From Mycolicibacter algericus DSM 45454 (GTDB taxonomy: Bacteria > Actinomycetota > Actinomycetes > Mycobacteriales > Mycobacteriaceae), in NCBI RefSeq assembly GCF_002086455.1, contig NZ_MVHC01000023.1, positions 1 through 59,060 of the forward strand: 59,060 nt of DNA, in the 5' to 3' direction. The notes below the pieces were generated by a model. It was not told the DNA's origin, searched no databases, and saw only the letters and a program-made list of their open reading frames with translations. Positions 24,075 through 31,032 of the stretch are shown one piece after another. Position numbers and translations under genes: made by a program. Numbering within the stretch: position 1 is the first letter of the stretch; the number at the start of each line of letters is the position of its first letter.

Positions 24075-24947
24075 GTGAGCAGCGTTAACAGCACAGCCAA
24101 GACCGTCGAATTCGACGGTGTCAACGGAGTCACACTGGTCGCCGACGAATGGAACCGGCACTCGGCTGCAGATGCCGCCGACGGACGTCCGTCAATCGTG
24201 CTGCTGCACGGGGGCGGCCAGAATCGGTTCTCGTGGCACAAGACCGGCCAAGTCCTGGCCGACCGGGGCTATCACGTCGTCGCGCTCGACACCCGGGGCC
24301 ACGGCGACAGCGACCGCGCACCGAACGCCGACTACGCCATCGAGACGCTTTCCGCCGACGCCGTCGCGGTGATCGACACGATCGCCCGGCCGGTGGTGCT
24401 GATCGGGGCGAGCATGGGCGGGCTGACCGGGATCCTGGTCGCCGATCAGGCGGGGCCGCAGCGGGTGACCAAACTGGTGCTGGTCGATGTGGTGCCGCGC
24501 TACGAGAAGGAGGGCAGCGCGCGGATCCGCGACTTCATGTTCTCCGGCGTGGAAGGCTTCGACTCGCTGGAGCAGGCCGCCGATGCGGTGGCCGCCTACC
24601 TGCCGCACCGGAAGAAACCCCGCAGCCCCGAAGGGTTGAAGAAGAACCTGCGGCTACGCGACGGCCGGTGGTATTGGCACTGGGATCCGGCGATGATGAC
24701 CAAACCCGGCGATGATCCCGGTCTGCGCACCGAGAAGATGGAGCGGGCCGCCATCGGCCTGCAGATCCCGATCCTGCTGATCCGCGGAAAACTGTCCGAC
24801 GTGGTCAGCGCCGAGGGTGTTGCGGATTTCCTGGCCAAGGTTCCCGGTGCGCGCTTGGTCGAACTGTCCGAGGCCGGGCACACCGCGGCCGGTGACGACA
24901 ACGATGCCTTCAGCGCGGCCGTCGTCGAGTTCGTGTCCGGACCTTGA
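24075..24947 (+). CDS. Alpha/beta hydrolase
   Basis: 290 residues from a GTG at 24075 (GAGAGGAC upstream); the frame is open to 23994 but that part is arginine-rich and unlike the family. It has the oxyanion-hole motif LLHGGGQNRFSW, DTRGHGDSDR, the nucleophile elbow GASMGG, and the C-terminal histidine in SEAGHTAAG. The pattern suits an epoxide hydrolase, esterase or cofactor-free haloperoxidase-like enzyme. The stop overlaps the next gene's TTG start (TTGA), linking it to a nucleotide cyclase. Confidence 0.88.
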   Translation: MSSVNSTAKTVEFDGVNGVTLVADEWNRHSAADAADGRPSIVLLHGGGQNRFSWHKTGQVLADRGYHVVALDTRGHGDSDRAPNADYAIETLSADAVAVIDTIARPVVLIGASMGGLTGILVADQAGPQRVTKLVLVDVVPRYEKEGSARIRDFMFSGVEGFDSLEQAADAVAAYLPHRKKPRSPEGLKKNLRLRDGRWYWHWDPAMMTKPGDDPGLRTEKMERAAIGLQIPILLIRGKLSDVVSAEGVADFLAKVPGARLVELSEAGHTAAGDDNDAFSAAVVEFVSGP

Positions 24948-25795
24948 GCGTCCCAGCCTTCACCGGGTGGCTCGCACCGCCGATGATCGCGGCCTACCTG
25001 CTGGCGGCGGTGGTGGTCGCCGAAGCGCTCGCGCTGGCGGTGCTGACCGCACGGCTGCGCCGGACCCAGGCCGAGGCCGAGGCACTGCGGCAACGGGTCG
25101 ACACCCGCAACCTGCTGCTGACCGGCGGTCGAGAGGCCGTCAAAACCGTATGGCAGACCGCAAACCTGGTGCGCAAGCAGGGCTTCGGGGCGGCCATGCG
25201 CAGTTCGATCGAAGACCTCGCCGACTGGGCCGAGGTGGAGCGACCCGACCTGGCCCGCCTCACTCCGGACGGGCATGTGGTGGTCCTGTTCACCGACATC
25301 GAGGAATCCACCGCGCTCAACGAGCGGATCGGCGACCGCGCCTGGGTGAAGCTGATCGCCCGGCATGACGAGATGGTGCAGCGCACGGTACGCGAGCACG
25401 CCGGGCATGTGGTCAAGAGCCAGGGTGACGGCTACATGATCGCGTTCGCCCGACCCGAGCAGGCGGTGCGTTGCGCCATCGACATCCAACGCGCGCTGGG
25501 GCGGCGCGGCCGCAAACCGCAGCACCCGATCCGGGTCCGGATCGGCGTTCACCTGGGCCGCTCGGTGCGCCGCGGCGACGACCTGTTCGGACGCAACGTC
25601 GCGATGGCCGCGCGGGTGGCCGCCGCCGCCGAGGGAGCCGAGATCCTGATCAGCGGACCGGTGCGTGACGCGGTCACGGACTGCGACGACATCACCGTCG
25701 GCGCCGGCCGCGACGTCGAACTGAAGGGCTTCGCCGGCACTCACCGCCTCTACGCGGTGGATACCGGCTACCCGCCGGCTTCGGCCAGCCGCTGA
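24944..25795 (+). CDS. Class III adenylate/guanylate cyclase, membrane-anchored
   Basis: 283 residues. One N-terminal helix (about residues 11-36) and a short coiled-coil stretch (LRRTQAEAEALRQRV) precede the catalytic domain. The two metal-binding aspartates are visible: Asp118 in VVLFTDIEEST and Asp162 in KSQGDGYMIAF. HLGRSVRRGDDLFGRNVAMAARVAAAAEGAEIL is the usual C-terminal cyclase segment. It should make cAMP, probably as a homodimer, at the inner membrane. The TTG start is coupled to the hydrolase stop. Confidence 0.9.
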   Translation: MSVPAFTGWLAPPMIAAYLLAAVVVAEALALAVLTARLRRTQAEAEALRQRVDTRNLLLTGGREAVKTVWQTANLVRKQGFGAAMRSSIEDLADWAEVERPDLARLTPDGHVVVLFTDIEESTALNERIGDRAWVKLIARHDEMVQRTVREHAGHVVKSQGDGYMIAFARPEQAVRCAIDIQRALGRRGRKPQHPIRVRIGVHLGRSVRRGDDLFGRNVAMAARVAAAAEGAEILISGPVRDAVTDCDDITVGAGRDVELKGFAGTHRLYAVDTGYPPASASR

Positions 25796-25926
25796 TGCAG
25801 CCGGGCGCGAACCTCGTCGGGCGTGTAGGCCCGTCGCCGGCGCTGATCCCGCGCCACCAGCACTCCCCCGGCGGCCACCCCGACCACGCCCGCCAGGCCG
25901 ATCCATTTCCAGATGCTGCGCACCAT
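25768..25926 (-). CDS. Small single-pass membrane protein
   Basis: A 52-residue gene. It starts MVRSIWKWIGLAGVVGVAAG and continues GVLVARDQRRRRAYTPDEVR to a short helical tail, giving one membrane helix followed by a strongly basic cytoplasmic segment (positive-inside orientation). AAGGTG lies 2-3 nt before the ATG. It overlaps the cyclase 3' end by 28 bp convergently and starts 19 bp from the divergent NlpC-like gene. The clean amphipathic layout supports a real gene. The function is unknown. Confidence 0.6.
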   Translation of the reverse strand: MVRSIWKWIGLAGVVGVAAGGVLVARDQRRRRAYTPDEVRARLHQRLAEAGG

Positions 25927-25945
25927 CACACCTTATGGTGCTGTC

Positions 25946-26638
25946 GTGGACGAACACACCGTGACGTTGGAGCGCGCGCTGGCCGAAACCCGCACCGGCG
26001 ACATCTGGCTGTTCCGGGGCCGCTCCGGCCCGGACCGCGCCATCCAGACCCTGTCCAACGCCCCGGTGAACCACGTCGGGATGACGGTGGCCCTCGACGA
26101 CCTGCCCCCGCTGATCTGGCATGCCGAGCTCGGCGACAAGCTGCTCGACTTCTGGACCGGCACGAACCACCGCGGTGTGCAGCTCAACGACACCCGGGCC
26201 GCCGTCGAACAGTGGATGGGCCGCTATGAGCAGCGTTGCTGGTTCCGTCAGCTCAGCGGGACCGTCACCCGCGAACAGGAGGACCGGCTGCTACAAGCGG
26301 TCGCCCGGATGGCCGGCACCGCGTTTCCCACCACGGCCCGGCTGACCGGCCGGTGGCTGCGGGGCCGACTCCCGACCGCCGGCGACTGGACTCGCGGCAT
26401 CCCGATCCTGGACCGCAAGGTCCGTGAGGTCACCGAGCGTCGCAAGGCGCGCCACGGCAAAGTCGCGCTGCAAACCGCCTACTGCGCCGAGACGGTGGCC
26501 GTCACCTATGAGGAGATGGGCCTGCTGTCGACCGACAAGAATGCGAACTGGTTCGACCCCGGGTCGTTCTGGAGCGGCGACATCCTGCCGTTGACCCCTG
26601 GATATCAGCTGGGCCGGGAGATCGCGGTGACGCTCTGA
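25946..26638 (+). CDS. Permuted NlpC/P60 (YiiX-like) papain-fold protein
   Basis: 230 residues from a GTG at 25946; the frame opens at 25913. It has TGDIWLFRGRSGPD, then PVNHVGMTVAL with the likely catalytic histidine (about residue 43). A cysteine follows much later in LQTAYCAETVAVTYEEMGLL (about residue 180). Histidine before cysteine marks the circularly permuted branch of the NlpC/P60 superfamily (YaeF/YiiX), whose members act on amide or ester bonds of lipids or peptides. There is no signal peptide, so it is probably cytoplasmic. Confidence 0.7.
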   Translation: MDEHTVTLERALAETRTGDIWLFRGRSGPDRAIQTLSNAPVNHVGMTVALDDLPPLIWHAELGDKLLDFWTGTNHRGVQLNDTRAAVEQWMGRYEQRCWFRQLSGTVTREQEDRLLQAVARMAGTAFPTTARLTGRWLRGRLPTAGDWTRGIPILDRKVREVTERRKARHGKVALQTAYCAETVAVTYEEMGLLSTDKNANWFDPGSFWSGDILPLTPGYQLGREIAVTL

Positions 26639-26947
26639 TCAGCACCCGGTGCTCGCCCGCAGCGTGCGACAGACCTGTTGCATACGCGACGCGGACAAGC
26701 GGATGATTCTGCGGCGAAACGCGCTGCGCGGCAACGTATGAATGTTGTCGAAGTTGACGACGCAGTCGCTGGGCACGCCGTCGTCCGCGGTGGTCAATTC
26801 CACCTCCGACACCAGGCCGCGCCGAGTGCGGGTCAGTGCCGCAACCACTACCGAGCCGATCCGCTCCGCGACCGGATCCCTGGTGAGCACGAGCACCGGC
26901 CGGTCACCGCCGGGCGTCGCCGCGAACCACAGCTCACCGTTTCTCAT
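26639..26947 (-). CDS. mazF2: MazF2-like endoribonuclease toxin
   Basis: 102 residues. It has the MazF fold motifs RNGELWFAATPGGDRPVLVLTRDPV (including the conserved R-P-V-L-V-L strand), VVVAALTRTRRGL and SDCVVNFDNIHTLPRSAFRRRI. From memory it is close to M. tuberculosis MazF2 (Rv0659c), including the LRASTGC end. MazF toxins cleave mRNA or rRNA at short single-stranded motifs. The ATG overlaps the antitoxin gene end by 14 bp. It is convergent with the NlpC-like gene. Confidence 0.9.
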   Translation of the reverse strand: MRNGELWFAATPGGDRPVLVLTRDPVAERIGSVVVAALTRTRRGLVSEVELTTADDGVPSDCVVNFDNIHTLPRSAFRRRIIRLSASRMQQVCRTLRASTGC

Positions 26948-27185
26948 CGGCCCAGTCCGCCCAACCCTCCGCCGGCCCCCAATCGGCAACCCCTGCGAAG
27001 GCCGTCTCCTCGTCGGTGATGGGCTGCTCGGTATATGCCTGCGCGTCGTGATCGGCGGCGAGCGCAGCCAGGTGGCGTCGCAGTGCGTTGCGGAGCAGTT
27101 CAGAGCGGTCGATGTCCAGTCGCCGGGCCCACTGCTCGGCCTCGGCCAGGTCGGCGTCGTCCGCCCGGAAACTGATCATCGTCAT
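26934..27185 (-). CDS. mazE2: MazE2-like antitoxin
   Basis: 83 residues. The N-terminal ribbon-helix-helix DNA-binding part reads MISFRADDADLAEAEQWARR and IDRSELLRNALRRHL. The acidic, tryptophan-rich C-terminus (FAGVADWGPAEGWADWADEKR) would wrap and block the toxin. The same design is found in M. tuberculosis MazE2 (Rv0660c). Overlap with mazF gives coupled translation. The palindrome just upstream is a likely autoregulatory site. Confidence 0.88.
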   Translation of the reverse strand: MTMISFRADDADLAEAEQWARRLDIDRSELLRNALRRHLAALAADHDAQAYTEQPITDEETAFAGVADWGPAEGWADWADEKR

Positions 27186-27188
27186 ACA

Positions 27189-27203
27189 ACGATGTTAAAT
27201 CGT
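27189..27203. promoter_or_regulatory. mazEF operator candidate ACGAT-GTTAA-ATCGT
   Basis: A perfect inverted repeat with 5-bp arms and 5-bp spacer lies 4 bp upstream of the mazE start. Antitoxins of the ribbon-helix-helix type normally repress their own promoter through such a site. Confidence 0.5.
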
Positions 27204-27240
27204 ATTACGGTCGCCGTCACTTCACCCGCGACTCGCCCGG

Positions 27241-27564
27241 TCAGTCGACCGTCAGCTCCCCCATCGGCGACCAATCGGTCGCCTCGATCGGCTGGCTGAT
27301 GATCTTCGGTGTCGACGCCAACGCCTGCGGCAGCTGCGCCATGGCCCGTTTGAAGTGGTCACTGTTGACATGCGCACTGCCGGCCGCGCCGTCCTGAAAC
27401 GCTTCCACCAGGACGTATTCGCAGGCGTTGTCCAGGCTGCGCGACCAGTCGAACCACAGGTTGCCCGGTTCGGCCCGGGTGGCCTCAGTGAACTCCGCGA
27501 CCAGCTGCGGCCAGCGCTCCGCCCACTCCGGTTTGGTGTGGAACTTGACCACGATGAAGATCAC
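27241..27564 (-). CDS. Antibiotic biosynthesis monooxygenase (ABM) domain protein
   Basis: 107 residues from a GTG at 27564 preceded by AAGGAG; the open frame upstream has no better start. The dimeric alpha/beta ABM fold is recognised from IFIVVKFHTKPEWAERW, TRAEPGNLWFDWSRS and EYVLVEAFQDGAAGSAHVNSDHFKRAM, which includes the conserved H-x-x-S-x-H-F motif. It is a putative quinol monooxygenase; the true substrate is unknown. It stands alone, divergent from the Ddn-like gene. Confidence 0.8.
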   Translation of the reverse strand: MIFIVVKFHTKPEWAERWPQLVAEFTEATRAEPGNLWFDWSRSLDNACEYVLVEAFQDGAAGSAHVNSDHFKRAMAQLPQALASTPKIISQPIEATDWSPMGELTVD

Positions 27565-27645
27565 CGCTGCTCCTTGTTGGTTGTGCGCCTGCCGCTGTGA
27601 CTGATCGGCTGACAGCGTGCCCGAGGTCGACCAGAATCGGTGTAC

Positions 27646-28038
27646 ATGTCCAAGGCACCACTGCGCAAGCGAAACGTGATCGATTTCTTCCAGCGGCATG
27701 TTGCCAACCCGATCACCCGGCGGCTGCCGACCCAGGTGCTGTTGGAGACCACCGGCCGGGTCAGCGGGCAGCGCCGTCGCACCCCGATCGGCGGCCGACG
27801 CGACGGTGCGCAGTTCTGGCTGGTCTCCGAGCACGGCCAGACGGCGAACTATATCCGTAACATCAAGGCCGACAACGCGGTTCGGGTTCGCATCCGCGGC
27901 CGCTGGCACAGCGGAACCGCACACCTGCTGCCGGACGACGACGCGCGGGCGCGGCTCGCGACATTGCCGCGCTTCAACAGCACCCTGGTCCGGGCATTCG
28001 GCACCGACCTGTTGACCGTGCGGATCGACCTGGCCTGA
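27646..28038 (+). CDS. Deazaflavin (F420)-dependent nitroreductase-family protein
   Basis: 130 residues from ATG 27646. The split beta-barrel Ddn family is indicated by VLLETTGRVSGQRRRTPIGG, FWLVSEHGQTANYIRNIKADNAVRVRI and GRWHSGTAHLLPDDD. M. tuberculosis Ddn, which activates pretomanid, belongs here; relatives reduce quinones or are membrane-associated F420H2 enzymes. The F420 phosphate contacts lie in the GRVSGQRRRTP segment. Confidence 0.85.
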   Translation: MSKAPLRKRNVIDFFQRHVANPITRRLPTQVLLETTGRVSGQRRRTPIGGRRDGAQFWLVSEHGQTANYIRNIKADNAVRVRIRGRWHSGTAHLLPDDDARARLATLPRFNSTLVRAFGTDLLTVRIDLA

Positions 28039-28056
28039 GCCCGGCGGATCCGGGCT
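28038..28056. terminator. Bidirectional hairpin between convergent genes
   Basis: A perfect 7-bp stem AGCCCGG / CCGGGCT with loop CGGAT fills the gap between the Ddn-like stop and the OsmC stop. There is no U tract. It probably ends transcription from both sides. Confidence 0.45.
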
Positions 28057-28567
28057 ACCCGATCTCCAAGCTACTGCGCACCGGTGTGACGTTGGTCGTC
28101 AAATCCAGTACCGGGCAGTGCTTTTCGACGATCTGATGTAGTTCAGCATAGCGTTCTGCGGTCTCCGGGCCGGTCACCGTCATCACCACCCGTACCTCGG
28201 AAAAGCCGGGGCGGACCGAGTCGTCCAGGCCGAAGAAGCCGCGCACGTCCAGATCCCCCTCGGCACGCCCGGTGATCTCGTCGACCGTGATGCCCAGCTT
28301 CTCGGCCCAGTACCGCCAGGTGACGATCTGGCAGGACAGCAGCGATCCCAGGTAGTACTCGACCGGGTTGGCGGCGGTGTTCTCGCCGCCGAGCGTCGGG
28401 GGCTCGTCGACTTCGACGCTGTAGCGGCCCATGGTGACCGTGCTGGCCACCGCGTCGTGGGCGACGGCGGAGGCCCGGAAGACGACCTGGGAGCCGGCCG
28501 GGTCGGCGGCGGCCGGGTCGCTGGTGGCGGCCACGACGGCGGCCAGTCGGGTTGTCGAGGAGGTCAT
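28055..28567 (-). CDS. OsmC family peroxiredoxin-like protein
   Basis: 170 residues from the ATG at 28567. OsmC/Ohr-fold proteins reduce organic hydroperoxides with two cysteines. Both are present: LLSCQIVTWRYWAEKLGI and VEKHCPVLDLTTNVTPV. The dimer-forming segment GENTAANPVEYYLGSLLSCQ is typical. The frame is open to 28624, but the family start fits MTSSTTRL. Confidence 0.85.
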   Translation of the reverse strand: MTSSTTRLAAVVAATSDPAAADPAGSQVVFRASAVAHDAVASTVTMGRYSVEVDEPPTLGGENTAANPVEYYLGSLLSCQIVTWRYWAEKLGITVDEITGRAEGDLDVRGFFGLDDSVRPGFSEVRVVMTVTGPETAERYAELHQIVEKHCPVLDLTTNVTPVRSSLEIG

Positions 28568-28669
28568 GGCGGTCAAGGGTAGTGGCCGACCCGATATCGC
28601 CGGCAACGCGATCGTCCCGCTCACCGGGTGACCGACGACGGCGTGGCACCTTGAACGGACTTCACCAGG

Positions 28670-29233
28670 TCATCTCCTGAGCTGTCCGCGCGGCAGAGTT
28701 CGCTTCGCCTGTAGGACGATGCCGGGCACTGTGTTCGCCAGATCCGACCGCGATTTCGCGAAGCCACGAACCGCGCGGCAGAACGACCAGACCTGGCGGG
28801 GGGTAGGGATTGTCGGCATCCACGCCAGCTCCCAATGAATCCCGTTGATCGGATCGTCGAAAAACACGGCGTAGTAACCGGGCCAGTACTGCGGATAATC
28901 CTTTGGTTCGTCGGTGACCGGGATATCCCGCGCGATCAAGAAGTCACGATGAAAGCGATCGACCTCTTTCCTGCTCCGCGCCCACAACGCAATGTGGTTG
29001 ATCCCGACCTCTTGGTCGCGGTGCGTCAGCCTTCCGCCGGTCTCGGCCGGCTGGATGCCGATGTAACTGTGCGGGCTGACCTGACGCGTCATGTAATACA
29101 CCGACTGGTATTCCATGTTCAGCGACGAGAAGCTGCTGTATCCGAGCCAGCCGAACAGCGCGTCGTAGAACGCGATGGAGTCGTCATAGTCCAACACCGC
29201 GAACTCGACGTGACTAACACCTCGCCACCGCAT
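28670..29233 (-). CDS. VOC-fold (glyoxalase/dioxygenase) protein
   Basis: 187 residues. It opens with the VOC motif GVSHVEFAVLDYDDSIAFYDALFGWLGY. Possible metal ligands are His8 (SHVEF), His in GINHIALWARSRKEVDRF, and Glu in GIHWELAWMP. The C-terminal 35 residues are an extra basic tail. The substrate is unknown. The palindrome at 29255-29271 lies just upstream. Confidence 0.85.
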   Translation of the reverse strand: MRWRGVSHVEFAVLDYDDSIAFYDALFGWLGYSSFSSLNMEYQSVYYMTRQVSPHSYIGIQPAETGGRLTHRDQEVGINHIALWARSRKEVDRFHRDFLIARDIPVTDEPKDYPQYWPGYYAVFFDDPINGIHWELAWMPTIPTPRQVWSFCRAVRGFAKSRSDLANTVPGIVLQAKRTLPRGQLRR

Positions 29234-29254
29234 CTGAACCCCTCAAGGCCGCCT

Positions 29255-29271
29255 TACTACGTAAAGTAGTA
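29255..29271. promoter_or_regulatory. Palindrome TACTAC-GTAAA-GTAGTA
   Basis: A perfect 17-bp inverted repeat with 6-bp arms lies 22 bp upstream of the VOC gene start at 29233 and 27 bp downstream of the second VOC gene's stop at 29299. It is a likely operator for a TetR-type repressor. No regulator gene is adjacent. Confidence 0.5.
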
Positions 29272-29298
29272 CAGATGACGGACGACGTGAAGCCTCCG

Positions 29299-29697
29299 TC
29301 ACACGCCGAATTTGGCGCGAGCCTGTTCTGTGACGGGGGTAAAGAGGTTGACGAGGTTGCCGTCCGGATCACGGAACAACAGGGCACGGTTGCCCCACGG
29401 CATGGTCGTCGGCTCGGTCACGACCTCGGTCACATGGCCGCGGAGCCGCTCGTATTCAGCGTCCACATCATCGACGATGAACTCCAGGATCGCACTGCGG
29501 TTGGCTGCCGGCTTGGCGGATCCTTCTCCGAACAGCGGTACCGTCTTGTCGCTGCCGATGGCCAGCGCCCCGATGGGCGTGGGGATCTCGGCGAAAAGCT
29601 CGTTTCCCCAGACCGCGGCGACGCCGGTGACCATCTCGTAAAAGCCGACGAGTCGCTTGACGTCGGCCGTGATGATCCGGGTCGAGATGAACTTCAT
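29299..29697 (-). CDS. VOC family protein (glyoxalase superfamily)
   Basis: 132 residues from the ATG at 29697 with GGAGGCC upstream. A single VOC domain is visible: FISTRIITADVKRLVGFYEMVTG, then AILEFIVDDVDAEYERLRG and TEPTTMPWGNRALLFRDPDGNLVNLFTPVT. The DPDGNLVNLF ending is the classical VOC signature. It may be metal-dependent or a binding protein, as in bleomycin or fosfomycin resistance relatives; the sequence does not decide. Confidence 0.87.
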   Translation of the reverse strand: MKFISTRIITADVKRLVGFYEMVTGVAAVWGNELFAEIPTPIGALAIGSDKTVPLFGEGSAKPAANRSAILEFIVDDVDAEYERLRGHVTEVVTEPTTMPWGNRALLFRDPDGNLVNLFTPVTEQARAKFGV

Positions 29698-29802
29698 ACA
29701 GGCCTCCCGGGCTTTTGCAGGTGCGGTTTGCACCAGGCACGCTAGCGGTGACCTCCGACAACGACATCACGCCGCAGCGAGGGCACAGATAACCTATGGC
29801 CG

Positions 29803-30213
29803 ATGAACGACGTGCTGGACGAAGGTCCGTTCTTCCACGGCACTAAAGCCGAATTGACTGTTGGAGAGCTACTCACCGCGGGCTTCCGGTCCAACTACCG
29901 GCCGGAAACCATCATGAATCACATCTATTTCACCGCCCTGCGCGACGGTGCCGGGTTGGCGGCCGAGCTCGCGGCCGGCGCCGGCACGCCGCGGGTGTAT
30001 CTCGTCGAACCGACCGGTGCGTTCGAGAACGATCCGAACGTCACCGATAAGAAGTTTCCGGGCAATCCGACCCGCTCCTACCGCAGCAGGGACCCGCTCC
30101 GGATCGTCGAAGAAGTCGACGACTGGACGCGACTTTCTCCCGAGGCATTCCAAGAATGGCACGACCGCTTGGCCTCGCTCCGGGCGGACGGGCGCGACGA
30201 GATCATCAACTGA
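29803..30213 (+). CDS. arr: Rifamycin ADP-ribosyltransferase
   Basis: 136 residues. Arr enzymes transfer ADP-ribose from NAD+ to the C23 hydroxyl of rifamycins and inactivate them. Almost the whole family consensus is visible: FFHGTKAELTVGELLTAGFRSN, MNHIYFTALRDGAGLAAELA, VYLVEPTGAFENDPNVTDKKFPGNPTRSYRSRDPLRIV. The conserved H, Y and D residues are in place and length is normal (M. smegmatis Arr about 143). It is probably functional. Confidence 0.93.
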   Translation: MNDVLDEGPFFHGTKAELTVGELLTAGFRSNYRPETIMNHIYFTALRDGAGLAAELAAGAGTPRVYLVEPTGAFENDPNVTDKKFPGNPTRSYRSRDPLRIVEEVDDWTRLSPEAFQEWHDRLASLRADGRDEIIN

Positions 30214-30289
30214 ACGGGTTCTCTGCTGCCCCCGTCAAGGGTCAGGGCGGTGGCCCTGAGCTGTCGGCCGACGGGAGTACGGTTCGCGC

Positions 30290-30535
30290 ATGAAGCGACG
30301 CATCATCCTCGCCGTGCTCGCGGCCCTCGCGTTCATCGTTGTCCCGACCGCACACGCAGATCCGGCCGGCAACGCGATCTGCCGACTACTCGCCGCCGGG
30401 AACACGCCCGATGGACTGGAAAACTCAGTGACCGTGCGGCAGGTACTCGGCCCGGACGCCACCGACGCCGACGCACGGGTGTACATCCGTTCCGTCGTCG
30501 CCGGACAATGCCCCCAGTTCCTGTGGCGGTTCTGA
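30290..30535 (+). CDS. Small secreted protein, DUF732-like
   Basis: 81 residues. A signal peptide (MKRRIILAVLAALAFIVVPTAHA) is followed by a short helical body with two cysteines (AICRLLAAG and GQCPQFLW), spaced as in the DUF732 family of small exported actinobacterial proteins. It begins 76 bp after arr on the same strand but has its own spacing. The function is unknown. Confidence 0.7.
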   Translation: MKRRIILAVLAALAFIVVPTAHADPAGNAICRLLAAGNTPDGLENSVTVRQVLGPDATDADARVYIRSVVAGQCPQFLWRF

Positions 30536-30604
30536 TGCCTGAACGGCCGAGGTAGTCCCAGCAGACCAAACCGGGACCGCAATCCTGACGGCCCACCACG
30601 CTGC

Positions 30605-31009
30605 CTACCGTCGTCGACTCCCCGGGCAGAGTGCCGCCCGACGATCTGAACGCGACTCACTGATCAGCATCTGCAGTCGCGGCCCGACTGTGTCGCGTGC
30701 CGTAGCACCATAAGACCTGCCCACGTTCTCGTACCGACGTAGCAACACGACAGCGTGCGCCCCAAACTGGACGGGCACCCGCACGAGGCCGAATAGCCGG
30801 TTCATCCGGCGTCGGCTCTTGCGGAACTTCACCATGAGGTAGCAGCCGATTCCCAAGGCCGTCAGCACCACCAAAATCCATAGTGACGCCGCCACCACAT
30901 AGATCACTTCGACCACCGCCATGACGACGAGCGTCCATTGCGGCAGTAGCGCTTCGGTCACAGACGAGGCCCATACCGGCCACGAATTCGAAGCCGATGG
31001 CAAGGCCAC
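30605..31009 (-). CDS. Putative single-pass membrane protein
   Basis: Up to 134 residues; an internal ATG at 30922 would give 105. A membrane stretch (VIYVVAASLWILVVLTALGIGCYLMV) is followed by a strongly basic segment (KFRKSRRRMNRLFG) and a hydrophilic tail. It matches no family I recognise. It lies 23 bp after the ychF stop on the same strand, so read-through is possible. It may be a recent or poorly conserved gene. Confidence 0.45.
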   Translation of the reverse strand: MALPSASNSWPVWASSVTEALLPQWTLVVMAVVEVIYVVAASLWILVVLTALGIGCYLMVKFRKSRRRMNRLFGLVRVPVQFGAHAVVLLRRYENVGRSYGATARDTVGPRLQMLISESRSDRRAALCPGSRRR

Positions 31010-31032
31010 CTACTTCGTTGGCTGTCCAACCG

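Noticed and set aside
24596..26170. 524-residue minus-strand frame across the hydrolase and cyclase
   Set aside because: Shadow frame; both plus-strand genes are convincing.
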